Assembly (NCBI GenBank): GCA_025463105.1
Contig: JAOAPW010000504.1
Location: forward strand, 1 to 19,026
DNA length: 19,026 nucleotides
DNA from: Candidatus Acidiferrum typicum
GTDB lineage: Bacteria > Acidobacteriota > Terriglobia > Acidiferrales > UBA7541
Direction: 5' to 3'
Shown here: one piece after another, positions 8,252-15,162 of the stretch
Position numbering within the stretch: position 1 is the first letter of the stretch
How the letters are laid out: every line of letters starts with the position of its first letter
Made by a program: the position numbers and the translations under genes
The notes under the pieces: model-generated
What the model saw: only the letters and a program-made list of their open reading frames with translations
What the model was told of the DNA's origin: nothing
Database searches by the model: none

Positions 8252-8458
8252 TTAGTTGTTGCTGGGACGGAGAAAAACTTTCTTCACTTCCCCCTGGAAC
8301 GGCATGCTGCGCAGAATGCCGTGAGCAGGGCACTCATAGACCCAGAACGCATTCATGATTTCCTTGAGGGTAAGCTGGAGATTTTCGAGTACGACCCAGC
8401 GATAGTAATCCCACTGGGGGCAAATGAAACGAACTCGATAGTCGTTCGTGGTGGCCAA
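8252..8458 (-). CDS. Small conserved-looking protein of unknown family, 68 codons
   Basis: A minus-strand gene starting at TTG (8458-8456), with GGGGTG 4 bases upstream. The start falls about 40 bases after the expected transcription start of the promoter at 8504-8532. The protein is not Arg-rich noise. It reads YRVRFICPQWDYYRWVVL, then LTLKEIMNAFWVYECPAHG and SMPFQGEVKKVFLRP, is rich in aromatic residues, and looks like a compact alpha/beta fold. Cys13-Pro and Cys43-Pro-Ala-His46 could bind a metal such as zinc, or act in a small partner protein. I do not recognise the family. An upstream in-frame stop (TAA near 8524) limits any extension. The gene is convergent to the DNA glycosylase and divergent from the DUF5996 gene. 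A longer plus-strand frame crosses it but is not the real reading of this stretch. Confidence 0.6.
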   Translation of the reverse strand: MATTNDYRVRFICPQWDYYRWVVLENLQLTLKEIMNAFWVYECPAHGILRSMPFQGEVKKVFLRPSNN

Positions 8459-8503
8459 GATGCACCCCGTAAGTCGAATGGCTGGAGGGCTGGCAACAAA
8501 TAC

Positions 8504-8532
8504 GTTATAACAATGCGGTTAGAGCTTGTCCA
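8504..8532 (-). promoter_or_regulatory. Sigma-70-type promoter for the small minus-strand gene
   Basis: On the minus strand, TGGACA (8532-8527, five of six matches to TTGACA), a 17-base spacer and TATAAC (8509-8504, five of six matches to TATAAT) form a near-consensus promoter. Transcription would begin near 8497, about 40 bases before the TTG start at 8458. This is one of the two best housekeeping promoters in the window and the main evidence that the small gene is real. Confidence 0.6.
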
Positions 8533-8626
8533 GACTCCGGGTTGCTTGCTGGTGTCGATTTTTACTGACTGTGATACAAATTCCACTTCGGGTCGCCACC
8601 GTGCTCGGATGGACAGGAGAACTTCA

Positions 8627-9553
8627 ATGGCCGCGATCGAAATCAGTGACCCCACTAACCGGCCAGAAGCCTGGCCCGCTCTTCCGCTGTCTGAATGGGC
8701 CGACACCTGTGCGACGCTTCACATGTGGTCCCAAGTCGTAGGAAAAGTGCGTCTGGCGCTGAGCCCGCGGGTTAATCACTGGTGGGAAGTGCCTTTCTAC
8801 GTGAGCGGGCGAGGGCTCACGACGTCTCCGATTCCCTATGAGAAGGGGATATTCGAGGTTCAGTTCGACTTTATCGATCATAGGCTCGACGTCATAACAG
8901 ACCGCGGAGAAATCAGGAGTTTGCCGCTCGCTCCACGTACGGTAGCTGACTTCTACGCGGATTTCATGGAAATGCTTCATTCTCTTGGAATTAACGTGAG
9001 AATTTGGAGGATGCCGGTGGAGATCCCTAACCCGGTTCCATTCCATCTGGATCGCGCCCACGCGTCATACGATTCAGAGTATGCCCATCGGTTCTGGCGC
9101 ATCCTGGTGACCGTTGATTCCATCTTCAAGGAATTCCGGTCCAGGTTCCAGGGAAAAGCCAGCCCCGTACACTTTTTTTGGGGCAGTTTTGATTTGGCAG
9201 TGACCCGATTTTCGGGCAGGCGCGCTCCCGAACGGGTGGGGGTTGACACCATCACACGGGAGGCCTATTCCCATGAGGTCATCAGCGTGGGTTTTTGGCC
9301 GGGCGGAGGAGACATGAAGGATGCGGCATTTTATACGTATGCTGCGCCGGAACCTGCGGGATTCGGCGATCGTGCTGTACGGCCTGCAAAGGCCTTTTAC
9401 AGCAAGCAGATGAGCGAATTTTTCTTGCTGTATGACGATGTGCGGGCGGCGGCGTCCCCACGCAATGCGCTGCTCGAGTTTTGCCAAAGCACGTATGAGG
9501 CAGGAGCCGACCTAGGCAGGTGGGATCGGGCCAACCTGGAAAGATCCGCGTAA
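8627..9553 (+). CDS. DUF5996 family protein
   Basis: A 308-residue cytoplasmic protein with no signal peptide or membrane segment. The ATG at 8627 is chosen because AGGAG (8615-8619) lies 7 bases upstream and the conserved sequence begins just after it. The same frame is open for a further 102 codons upstream, but that stretch overlaps the promoter and coding region of the minus-strand gene. The protein has the look of DUF5996: WPALPLSEWADTCATLHMWS near the N-terminus, then VNHWWEVPFYVSGRGLTTS, FEVQFDFIDHRL, PVHFFWGSFDLAVTRFSGR, and a C-terminal GFWPGGGDMKDAAFYTYAAP followed by FLLYDDVR. The many Trp, Phe and His residues suggest a substrate-binding cleft. No catalytic role is established to my knowledge. 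It stands 281 bases before the trehalose operon and is probably a separate unit. Confidence 0.85.
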   Translation: MAAIEISDPTNRPEAWPALPLSEWADTCATLHMWSQVVGKVRLALSPRVNHWWEVPFYVSGRGLTTSPIPYEKGIFEVQFDFIDHRLDVITDRGEIRSLPLAPRTVADFYADFMEMLHSLGINVRIWRMPVEIPNPVPFHLDRAHASYDSEYAHRFWRILVTVDSIFKEFRSRFQGKASPVHFFWGSFDLAVTRFSGRRAPERVGVDTITREAYSHEVISVGFWPGGGDMKDAAFYTYAAPEPAGFGDRAVRPAKAFYSKQMSEFFLLYDDVRAAASPRNALLEFCQSTYEAGADLGRWDRANLERSA

Positions 9554-9668
9554 CTGATCCCCTGTATTCAGAAGAGGATTTCCTCGGGTAAAGAAAACCT
9601 GTCAATACATTAATCCGTTGAGGAGTTTTGGAGCCCAAGCTGCAAAGATTTCACTGCGGTTTCGCTTT

Positions 9669-9683
9669 CGCTTAGCGTAAGCG
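9669..9683. repeat. Perfect inverted repeat upstream of the trehalose promoter
   Basis: CGCTTA (9669-9674), GCG, TAAGCG (9678-9683) is a perfect 6-base inverted repeat with a 3-base centre. It lies 32 bases upstream of the sigma-54-type element. The size fits a dimeric activator or repressor site. A TTTCGCTTTCGCTTA direct-repeat flavour just before it could extend the site. Confidence 0.4.
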
Positions 9684-9715
9684 CAAGTAATCGCAGGACA
9701 TATTTATGTTTTGGA

Positions 9716-9731
9716 TGGCCCGCCGGTTGCT
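9716..9731 (+). promoter_or_regulatory. Sigma-54-type promoter candidate for the trehalose operon
   Basis: TGGCCCGCCGGTTGCT matches the -24/-12 consensus (TGGCAC, then TTGCT) at all but one core base. The spacing is exact: GG at 9717-9718, ten bases, GC at 9729-9730. Transcription would start near 9742, leaving a leader of about 93 bases before the ATG at 9835. No equally good sigma-70 promoter is seen in 9554-9834. Sigma-54 promoters need an enhancer-binding activator, whose site could be the inverted repeat at 9669-9683. Confidence 0.5.
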
Positions 9732-9834
9732 GCACATTACTCTCCCAGTCCTGCCCCGAAGTTTATCTTGGCGGTGTGTGGTTAAATGCCTTTTGTGAGA
9801 AATCTCTACCCTCTTCTAGCTCTGGGGGAAATCA

Positions 9835-12096
9835 ATGAAGCTCAGCCTTCGTCTGATTCCGATATTAGCCGTCGCAATCACCATTGTGACGTTCATCGTG
9901 GCACGGAACCAAGTTCGATCGGAAAAGCATGGGTTGCGGGCTGATCTCGAAAGACGCTCCGAGATCCTCGCAGAGAGTTTACAAGAGAGCGTGGAGCCCG
10001 TCATACAGAAGGGCTCGACAAGCCAACTCCGGCGGCTCGTCGAACGCTTTGGCAATCGCGAGCACCTGGAGGGTGTTGCTATTTATGATGTCAACGGGAA
10101 GGTAACCGCCGTCAGTTCCAAGCTTGATACTGACGCTGAAACTCCGCCCGCAGTTTTTGCGAAGAGCGTAGAACTGAACCGCCCAGTGGGGGAGTACGAA
10201 AAAGTCGGCAGCTCGACAATGTACGTTTATGCGTTGCCGCTTCACCGGGATACCCAACTTGCGGGCGTACTGGTTCTTTTCCATGACGCCTCCTTCATAG
10301 AGGCACAGAGTACTCGGATCTGGCGCGACGCCCTTTGGCATGTTGTCGCCCAGGTTCTCTTGATTATTTTGATCACTTTCTTCGTAATCCGGTGGACGAT
10401 TGTTGGTCCGATCGCCAAGGTGGCGCACTGGATGAGGGATCTCCGGCACGGCAAATTCGTGCCCTTCCCGTACAGAACTTCCGAAAGTTTTCTCGGGCCG
10501 TTATCCACGGAGGCGGCCAGCTTGGCTCAAAAACTGGCGGAGGCACGTGCGGCAGCCAAAGCGGAGGCGCAATTACGCGAGGCGGGCGATTCATTATGGA
10601 CGGCGGAGCGATTGCGCGCCAGCATTCACAAGCGCTTGCGCGGCAGCTCGCTCTTTGTAGTCTCCAATCGCGAGCCGTACGAACATGTACATGGAAGTAG
10701 CGGAATTGAGGTTCGAGTGCCTGCAAGCGGCCTGGTGACGGCGCTGGAACCGATTTTGTACGCCTGCGATGGCACGTGGATTGCCCATGGCGCGGCTGAT
10801 GCAGACCGAGAAATGGTTGACGCGAATGACAGATTGCGCGTTCCTCCCGATCATCCGCATTACACCCTTCGCCGGATCTGGCTCACCAAGGAAGAGGAGC
10901 AGGGATATTACCTGGGCTTCGCGAACGAAGGAATCTGGCCGCTTTGCCATATTGCCCACACACGCCCGGTTTTTCGGGCAGAGGATTGGGAACACTATCA
11001 GCGCGTGAATGAGAAATTTGCGCAGGCCGTTCTGGATGAGATCGATACCGCTGAGAAACCTTTTGTGCTGATCCAGGATTATCATTTTGCCTTGCTGCCG
11101 AGACTCATCAAATCGAAGCGGCCGGACGCCCGCGTCGCAATTTTCTGGCACATCCCCTGGCCCAATGCGGAAGCCTTCGGGATTTGCCCCTGGCAACGGG
11201 AACTCCTGGACGGATTACTTGGCGCCGACCTGGTCAGCTTCCATATACAGGCGCACTGCAACAATTTCCTGGAATCAGTGGATCAATCCCTGGAATGCCG
11301 AATCGAATGGGACCGGTTTACCGTGAATAGGAATGACCACATCACATTGGTTCGGCCGCATCCGATTAGCGTGGCTCTGCCGGAACCGACCGAGGTAACC
11401 GAGCCGGGCATTTCCGCAGAGCAGAACCGCGCGGACATTCTGGCGCAAGTGGGGGCGGAAACCCTGTTTCTTGGAGTCGGCGTGGATCGTATTGATTACA
11501 CGAAAGGAATCGTGGAACGATTTCGGGGAATCGAAAGTTTTCTGGACAAGTTCCCGCACTACAAAGAGCAATTCACGTTTGTCCAATTCGGGGCCCCCAG
11601 CCGCACGAGTATCAAGCGTTATAAGGACTTTGTCGCCGAGGTAGCAGCTGAGGCTGACCGCATCAACCGGCGCCTGCAATCTGAACGATGGAAGCCAATC
11701 GTTCTTTTCAGCCGTCACAGCAGCCATCAGGAAATTGAGCCCTACTATAAGGCTGCGGATTTTTGCCTGGTCACCTCGCTGCATGATGGCATGAATCTGG
11801 TGGCCAAGGAGTTCGTGGTGTCGCGCGCGGATGAGGATGGCGTGCTGATCCTCAGCCAGTTCACCGGGGCCAGTCGCGAACTGCACGACGCACTGCTGGT
11901 AAATCCTTACGACATCAATCAAATTGCGGACATGATCCGCAAGGCTTTGGAAATGCCCGCGGAGGAAAGACAACTGCGCATGAAACGGATGCGACGGGTC
12001 GTGCGCGAACACAATGTTTATCGCTGGGCAGCGGAACTGATTTCGGAGTTAGCCGAGATCCGTCTTGACTCGCCAGAAATGGCGGAAACCCGGTGA
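9835..12096 (+). CDS. otsA: Sensor-HAMP-trehalose-6-phosphate synthase fusion (GT20)
   Basis: A 753-residue membrane protein, starting at an ATG that follows GGGGGA by 5-6 bases. Residues 4-23 and 168-188 are membrane helices flanking an extracytoplasmic region of ~140 residues with a PAS/Cache-like core (LEGVAIYDVNGKVTAVS, then LAGVLVLFHD). Residues 189-241 look like a HAMP domain (RWTIVGPIAKVAHWMRDL), followed by an Ala-rich coiled linker. Residues 271-740 are a complete GT20 domain that makes trehalose-6-phosphate from a nucleotide-glucose and glucose-6-phosphate. Conserved elements are VVSNR (R279), QDYH (D415), HIPWP, DRIDYTKG (R552, K557), LHDGMNLVAKE (D651, E659) and SQFTGASREL. All expected substrate-binding residues seem present. 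Normal OtsA is soluble and ~470 residues. Here the sensor may gate activity directly. It is the first gene of a four-gene overlapping operon. Confidence 0.93.
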   Translation: MKLSLRLIPILAVAITIVTFIVARNQVRSEKHGLRADLERRSEILAESLQESVEPVIQKGSTSQLRRLVERFGNREHLEGVAIYDVNGKVTAVSSKLDTDAETPPAVFAKSVELNRPVGEYEKVGSSTMYVYALPLHRDTQLAGVLVLFHDASFIEAQSTRIWRDALWHVVAQVLLIILITFFVIRWTIVGPIAKVAHWMRDLRHGKFVPFPYRTSESFLGPLSTEAASLAQKLAEARAAAKAEAQLREAGDSLWTAERLRASIHKRLRGSSLFVVSNREPYEHVHGSSGIEVRVPASGLVTALEPILYACDGTWIAHGAADADREMVDANDRLRVPPDHPHYTLRRIWLTKEEEQGYYLGFANEGIWPLCHIAHTRPVFRAEDWEHYQRVNEKFAQAVLDEIDTAEKPFVLIQDYHFALLPRLIKSKRPDARVAIFWHIPWPNAEAFGICPWQRELLDGLLGADLVSFHIQAHCNNFLESVDQSLECRIEWDRFTVNRNDHITLVRPHPISVALPEPTEVTEPGISAEQNRADILAQVGAETLFLGVGVDRIDYTKGIVERFRGIESFLDKFPHYKEQFTFVQFGAPSRTSIKRYKDFVAEVAAEADRINRRLQSERWKPIVLFSRHSSHQEIEPYYKAADFCLVTSLHDGMNLVAKEFVVSRADEDGVLILSQFTGASRELHDALLVNPYDINQIADMIRKALEMPAEERQLRMKRMRRVVREHNVYRWAAELISELAEIRLDSPEMAETR

Positions 12097-12980
12097 GGGT
12101 GGATACCCAATCAAACCTTCGAGAACAGGAAACTCCATTGCAGGGCAAGCCGCGTGAAATTGGCCCCAGGCAGCCAGTTCCTTTCGCCGTGACTCAACCT
12201 CAAAACAGTGTTCCGAATATTTTGGATTGTGGTGGAAAGTGTTGGGAACCCCTGTCCAGGCGGATCAAGGCGGCCAGCAGCATCTGGATTTTTCTGGATT
12301 TCGACGGGACCCTGGTGGGCTATTACGATCGTCCGGAAGATGTCAAACTAGGCAGAGAATGCCTGCGAATCCTTGAGCGGCTCAGCCGCCACCGCCGCGT
12401 TCACCTGGCGATTGTGAGCGGCCGCCGGAACGCAGCCCTTCGTGAGCATTTTCAAATTCCGCGCGTGAAACTTCTGGGACTCTTTGGCTGGGAAAAGAGC
12501 GGCAGGCGCCCCTTGTCCCCCAGGATAAAGGCGGCGATACGCGGCCTGCGGCCTGCTCTGGCGCAACTGCCAAAATTGTTTCCCGGCGTTCTTCTCGAAA
12601 ATAAGGGTATCAGTTACGCGGTGCATTTCCGGGGAATGCCTGCCGGGGCTCAGCGTCGAGTGCAAGCGTGGGTTCGAAGACTAGTGGCGCGCATGGGCCC
12701 TGATTTCAGCGTCATTCAGAGTAATCACTCCAGCGAAATCGTGCCTAGACAGGTGCAGGGGAAGGGCGTAGCGATGCGCGAGTTCGCTCGCAGCCTCCGA
12801 TCTCCATTTTTCCCCATTTACGTGGGCGACGATTTAACCGATGAACCTGCCTTCGTTGCCCTGCGACGCGGAATCACGGTGCGCGTAGGTGATTTTTCCC
12901 GTACGAAAGCTCGCTTCCGGCTGAGAAATCCGGAAGAGGTTTGCACATTCCTGGAACGAATCGAGGGAGAGCTCTCATGA
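12093..12980 (+). CDS. otsB: Trehalose-6-phosphate phosphatase
   Basis: A 295-residue HAD-superfamily phosphatase that removes phosphate from trehalose-6-phosphate to give trehalose, the second step after the gene upstream. The start GTG overlaps the synthase stop (GTGA, 12093-12096). Motif I is FLDFDGTLVGYYDRPED, with nucleophile D69 and acid D71. Motif II is IVSGR (S109). QGKG supplies the motif III Lys (K224), and GDDLTDEPAF (245-254) is motif IV with the Mg2+ aspartates. The first ~55 residues are extra, polar and Gln/Pro-rich, and precede the usual start of the fold. A later start is possible, but no ATG occurs in that stretch and the overlap supports coupling. It ends in an ATGA overlap with the next gene. 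Confidence 0.93.
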   Translation: MRVDTQSNLREQETPLQGKPREIGPRQPVPFAVTQPQNSVPNILDCGGKCWEPLSRRIKAASSIWIFLDFDGTLVGYYDRPEDVKLGRECLRILERLSRHRRVHLAIVSGRRNAALREHFQIPRVKLLGLFGWEKSGRRPLSPRIKAAIRGLRPALAQLPKLFPGVLLENKGISYAVHFRGMPAGAQRRVQAWVRRLVARMGPDFSVIQSNHSSEIVPRQVQGKGVAMREFARSLRSPFFPIYVGDDLTDEPAFVALRRGITVRVGDFSRTKARFRLRNPEEVCTFLERIEGELS

Positions 12981-13633
12981 AAAAACCGGAGCATCCGTTC
13001 CGGTTTGTAACCGTCTCCTATATCACGCGGATCGGTAATCAAGTTGCGACGAATCTCGGTGAATTGCGCGACGGCTTGGAGATGTGCAGTGACGCGTCGA
13101 TCTTCTACCACACTTTTCAGAGTCTGAGCCGGTACCACTTCCTCACAGAAGGTTTTTCCAATGAATTTGCGCAATGGGTTCTCGCGGCCTTGAATTCTCC
13201 CATGCTGGCCGAGCAGCTGGCTGCGCCCGACATACGCGCCTACCTCACTCTCAGCGATCTGCGTACCGATTTACTCAGCATCACTGACCAGTATTGCCGG
13301 TCCCACCCGGAAGAAACAGGGCGGCTGGCCTTCGAGCCGTTTTATTTTCTGGAGAGTATAGAAGTGACGACACCGCATACGTGGGAGGCCTGGACACTGG
13401 AGGAGTTCCGACATTGGCTGGAACACATCAGCAATGAGTCCTTTCACTACCATTTCCTCGTTTCACGGCTTCGCTCGGGATTGAGGACCAATGACTTTTC
13501 CTTGTGGTTTGAAAATGAACTGGGCCTGAAGTCGCTGGCACAACTCACCAATCGCATTGACGTTTATACGAATACCCTGGAAGGTGCGAGAGCAATACTC
13601 AACACATTCATTGATCGGGAACTCGCCGCATGA
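12977..13633 (+). CDS. DUF5752 family protein of the trehalose operon
   Basis: A 218-residue soluble protein. The ATG at 12977 overlaps the phosphatase stop (ATGA) and has a GAGGGAG site 7-8 bases upstream. A longer reading from 12941 would run deep into the phosphatase gene. It begins PFRFVTVSYITRIGNQVATN, followed by LEMCSDASIFYHTFQSLSRY and HFLTEGFSNEFAQWV. The second half repeats a similar His/Phe pattern (LEEFRHWLEHISNESFHYHF, then RTNDFSLWFENELG). It is mostly helical and rich in His, Phe and Trp. This pattern is that of DUF5752, which is commonly found beside TreT-type glycosyltransferases. Its position between phosphatase and TreT, with coupled translation on both sides, suggests a partner or regulator in trehalose synthesis. 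No catalytic motif is visible. Confidence 0.85.
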   Translation: MKKPEHPFRFVTVSYITRIGNQVATNLGELRDGLEMCSDASIFYHTFQSLSRYHFLTEGFSNEFAQWVLAALNSPMLAEQLAAPDIRAYLTLSDLRTDLLSITDQYCRSHPEETGRLAFEPFYFLESIEVTTPHTWEAWTLEEFRHWLEHISNESFHYHFLVSRLRSGLRTNDFSLWFENELGLKSLAQLTNRIDVYTNTLEGARAILNTFIDRELAA

Positions 13634-14862
13634 CTCTCACGAAACCGGACACTCATGTGATCAGTCTTGATGCTTACGTTCCGCTGCTGGGGGCTCCTGA
13701 AATTGATGAACTGCGCGTCCTGGCCGCTCAACTTTCCGGCCGCACGGTCCAGATGGTTAATTCCACGGCCATGGGCGGCGGAGTGGCGGAGATCCTGAAT
13801 CGTCTGATTCCATTAATGCAGGAACTCGGACTTCGTCCGCGTTGGGACGTCATCACCGGCGGGGAGGATTTCTTCGAAGTTACCAAGGCCTTCCATAACG
13901 CTTTACATGGCGGACCCTACCAGGCGCGAAAAGAGAATTTCGAAGTGTTTCTTGCCACCAACGAAATGAACCGGCAGCGGCTTCAATTTGATTGCGAATT
14001 CACGGTGATCCATGATCCGCAGCCCCTGGCGCTGATTGAGGCTCGCACCCGGCAGGAAGGGCATTGGCTCTGGCGTTGTCATATTGATTTATCGAAACCA
14101 AATGCGGAAGTCTGGGGTTTTCTCAGGCCGTTTGTTTACCGGTACGATGGAGCGCTGTTTTCCTCGCCGGAATTCGCGCGACAGCTCCCCATTCCTCAAT
14201 ACCTGTCATATCCGTGTATCGATCCGCTTTCAGAAAAGAATGTCGACCTCGATCCCGCCGTCATTCAGGAAGTGGTGGAGCGCTTCGGAATCGACCCGTC
14301 TCGACCCATCATCACGCAAATCTCAAGATTCGACCGATTGAAGGATCCCATTGGCGTCGTGCGCGCTTATAAGATCGTCAGGCGGTATATGGATTGCCAG
14401 TTGGTGCTGGCCGGCGGCAGCGCGGACGACGACCCGGAAGGAGAAATCGTCCTCGAAGAAGTTCGCCGCGAGGCCAAGGAAGATCCCGATATTCACCTTC
14501 TGAATCTTCCGCCGTGGAGCGCAACGGAAATCAACGCGTTGCAGCGCGCCTCCACAATCATTGTGCAGAAAAGCCTGCGCGAGGGGTTCGGACTGACCGT
14601 CACGGAAGCATTGTGGAAGAAAAAGCCCGTCGTGGCCTCGTCGGTGGGAGGGATTCCCGCCCAGGTCATACACAAGCATACGGGACTTCTGGTGCACTCC
14701 GTCGAAGGCGCGGCCTACCAGATCCGATATCTTCTATCGAATCCCGCCCTGGCGCAGAAACTGGGCGAACAAGGCCACGATCATGTGCGCGAAAATTTCC
14801 TGATTACCACCAACGTGAAACGTTACATTACGATTTTTCTCCATTCGATGCAGCATTCGTAG
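13630..14862 (+). CDS. treT: Trehalose glycosyltransferring synthase (TreT-type GT4)
   Basis: A 410-residue GT-B glycosyltransferase. TreT joins a nucleotide-glucose to free glucose to make trehalose in one reversible step. The ATG overlaps the DUF5752 stop (ATGA, 13630-13633). The N-terminal domain carries VNSTAMGGGVAEILNRLIPL (43-62), the Gly-rich acceptor/donor loop, then FFEVTKAFHNALHG and IHDPQPLALIE (127-137). All of these are characteristic of TreT rather than of general GT4 enzymes. The C-terminal domain has ISRFDRLKDP (231-240), whose Arg and Lys hold the donor phosphates, and EGFGLTVTE (318-326), the EX7E motif, followed by KKPVVASSVGGIP. The length matches archaeal and bacterial TreT. 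It is the last gene of the operon, followed at once by a long hairpin-forming repeat that may end transcription. A related trehalose-phosphorylase-like role is less likely. Confidence 0.88.
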   Translation: MTLTKPDTHVISLDAYVPLLGAPEIDELRVLAAQLSGRTVQMVNSTAMGGGVAEILNRLIPLMQELGLRPRWDVITGGEDFFEVTKAFHNALHGGPYQARKENFEVFLATNEMNRQRLQFDCEFTVIHDPQPLALIEARTRQEGHWLWRCHIDLSKPNAEVWGFLRPFVYRYDGALFSSPEFARQLPIPQYLSYPCIDPLSEKNVDLDPAVIQEVVERFGIDPSRPIITQISRFDRLKDPIGVVRAYKIVRRYMDCQLVLAGGSADDDPEGEIVLEEVRREAKEDPDIHLLNLPPWSATEINALQRASTIIVQKSLREGFGLTVTEALWKKKPVVASSVGGIPAQVIHKHTGLLVHSVEGAAYQIRYLLSNPALAQKLGEQGHDHVRENFLITTNVKRYITIFLHSMQHS

Positions 14863-14945
14863 CATAGGCTTCAGCCTGTGCGGTTTTTTCTTTGGTTCGC
14901 TAAGCGCAGACCTAAGAAAAAGCACACAGGCTGAAGCCTGTGCCA
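14863..14945. repeat. Dispersed palindromic repeat, copy 1 (CACAGGCTGAAGCCTGTG family)
   Basis: Two near-palindromic units face each other: CATAGGCTTCAGCCTGTG (14863-14880) and CACAGGCTGAAGCCTGTG (14925-14942). The bases between them also pair in part (a GTTTTTTCTTTGG-like run against CCTAAGAAAAAGC), so the whole block can fold into one long hairpin. It begins on the base after the treT stop and could act as a terminator or mRNA stabiliser. A related block occurs at 17535-17634. Similar sequences are scattered between genes in acidobacterial genomes. Confidence 0.75.
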
Positions 14946-14996
14946 CTAGAAATCCAAAACAACTACTGTTCGCGACGCATGGAATGAGTTCTTTAA

Positions 14997-15088
14997 TAGC
15001 GCCGGCGTCTCGCCGGCTCTTCTCCGTTTCATTGGCCGCGACTCCGTCCGCCCTTCCACTTCAGGGCAAGCGAGATGCCGGCGCCACT
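14997..15088. repeat. GC-rich inverted repeat element (GCCGGCGTCTCGCCGGC type)
   Basis: The left end holds GCCGGCGTCTCGCCGGC (15001-15017), a perfect 7-base inverted repeat around TCT. The right end (15065-15088) holds the reverse complement of the same core with one change (GCGAGATGCCGGCGC). The two ends thus form an inverted pair about 90 bases long with an unconserved middle. It differs in sequence from the CACAGGCTG family but has the same head-to-head layout. The rest of the 300 bases between treT and the receptor gene holds no gene that I can support. Confidence 0.7.
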
Positions 15089-15162
15089 TACTGCCTTCCC
15101 TAAGTTTGCTGTATTCTTAACGTGGGTTTGTTCCGTTGAGATTTCCTCGACATCTAACCCAA

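Noticed and set aside
8321..8626. A 102-codon N-terminal extension of the DUF5996 frame
   Set aside because: The stretch overlaps the minus-strand small gene and its promoter, lacks family-like sequence, and a good AGGAG site with ATG at 8627 explains the start.
11275..12012. A 245-codon minus-strand frame inside the synthase gene
   Set aside because: It is antisense to conserved GT20 motifs, has no ribosome site, and its composition mirrors codon bias of the real gene.
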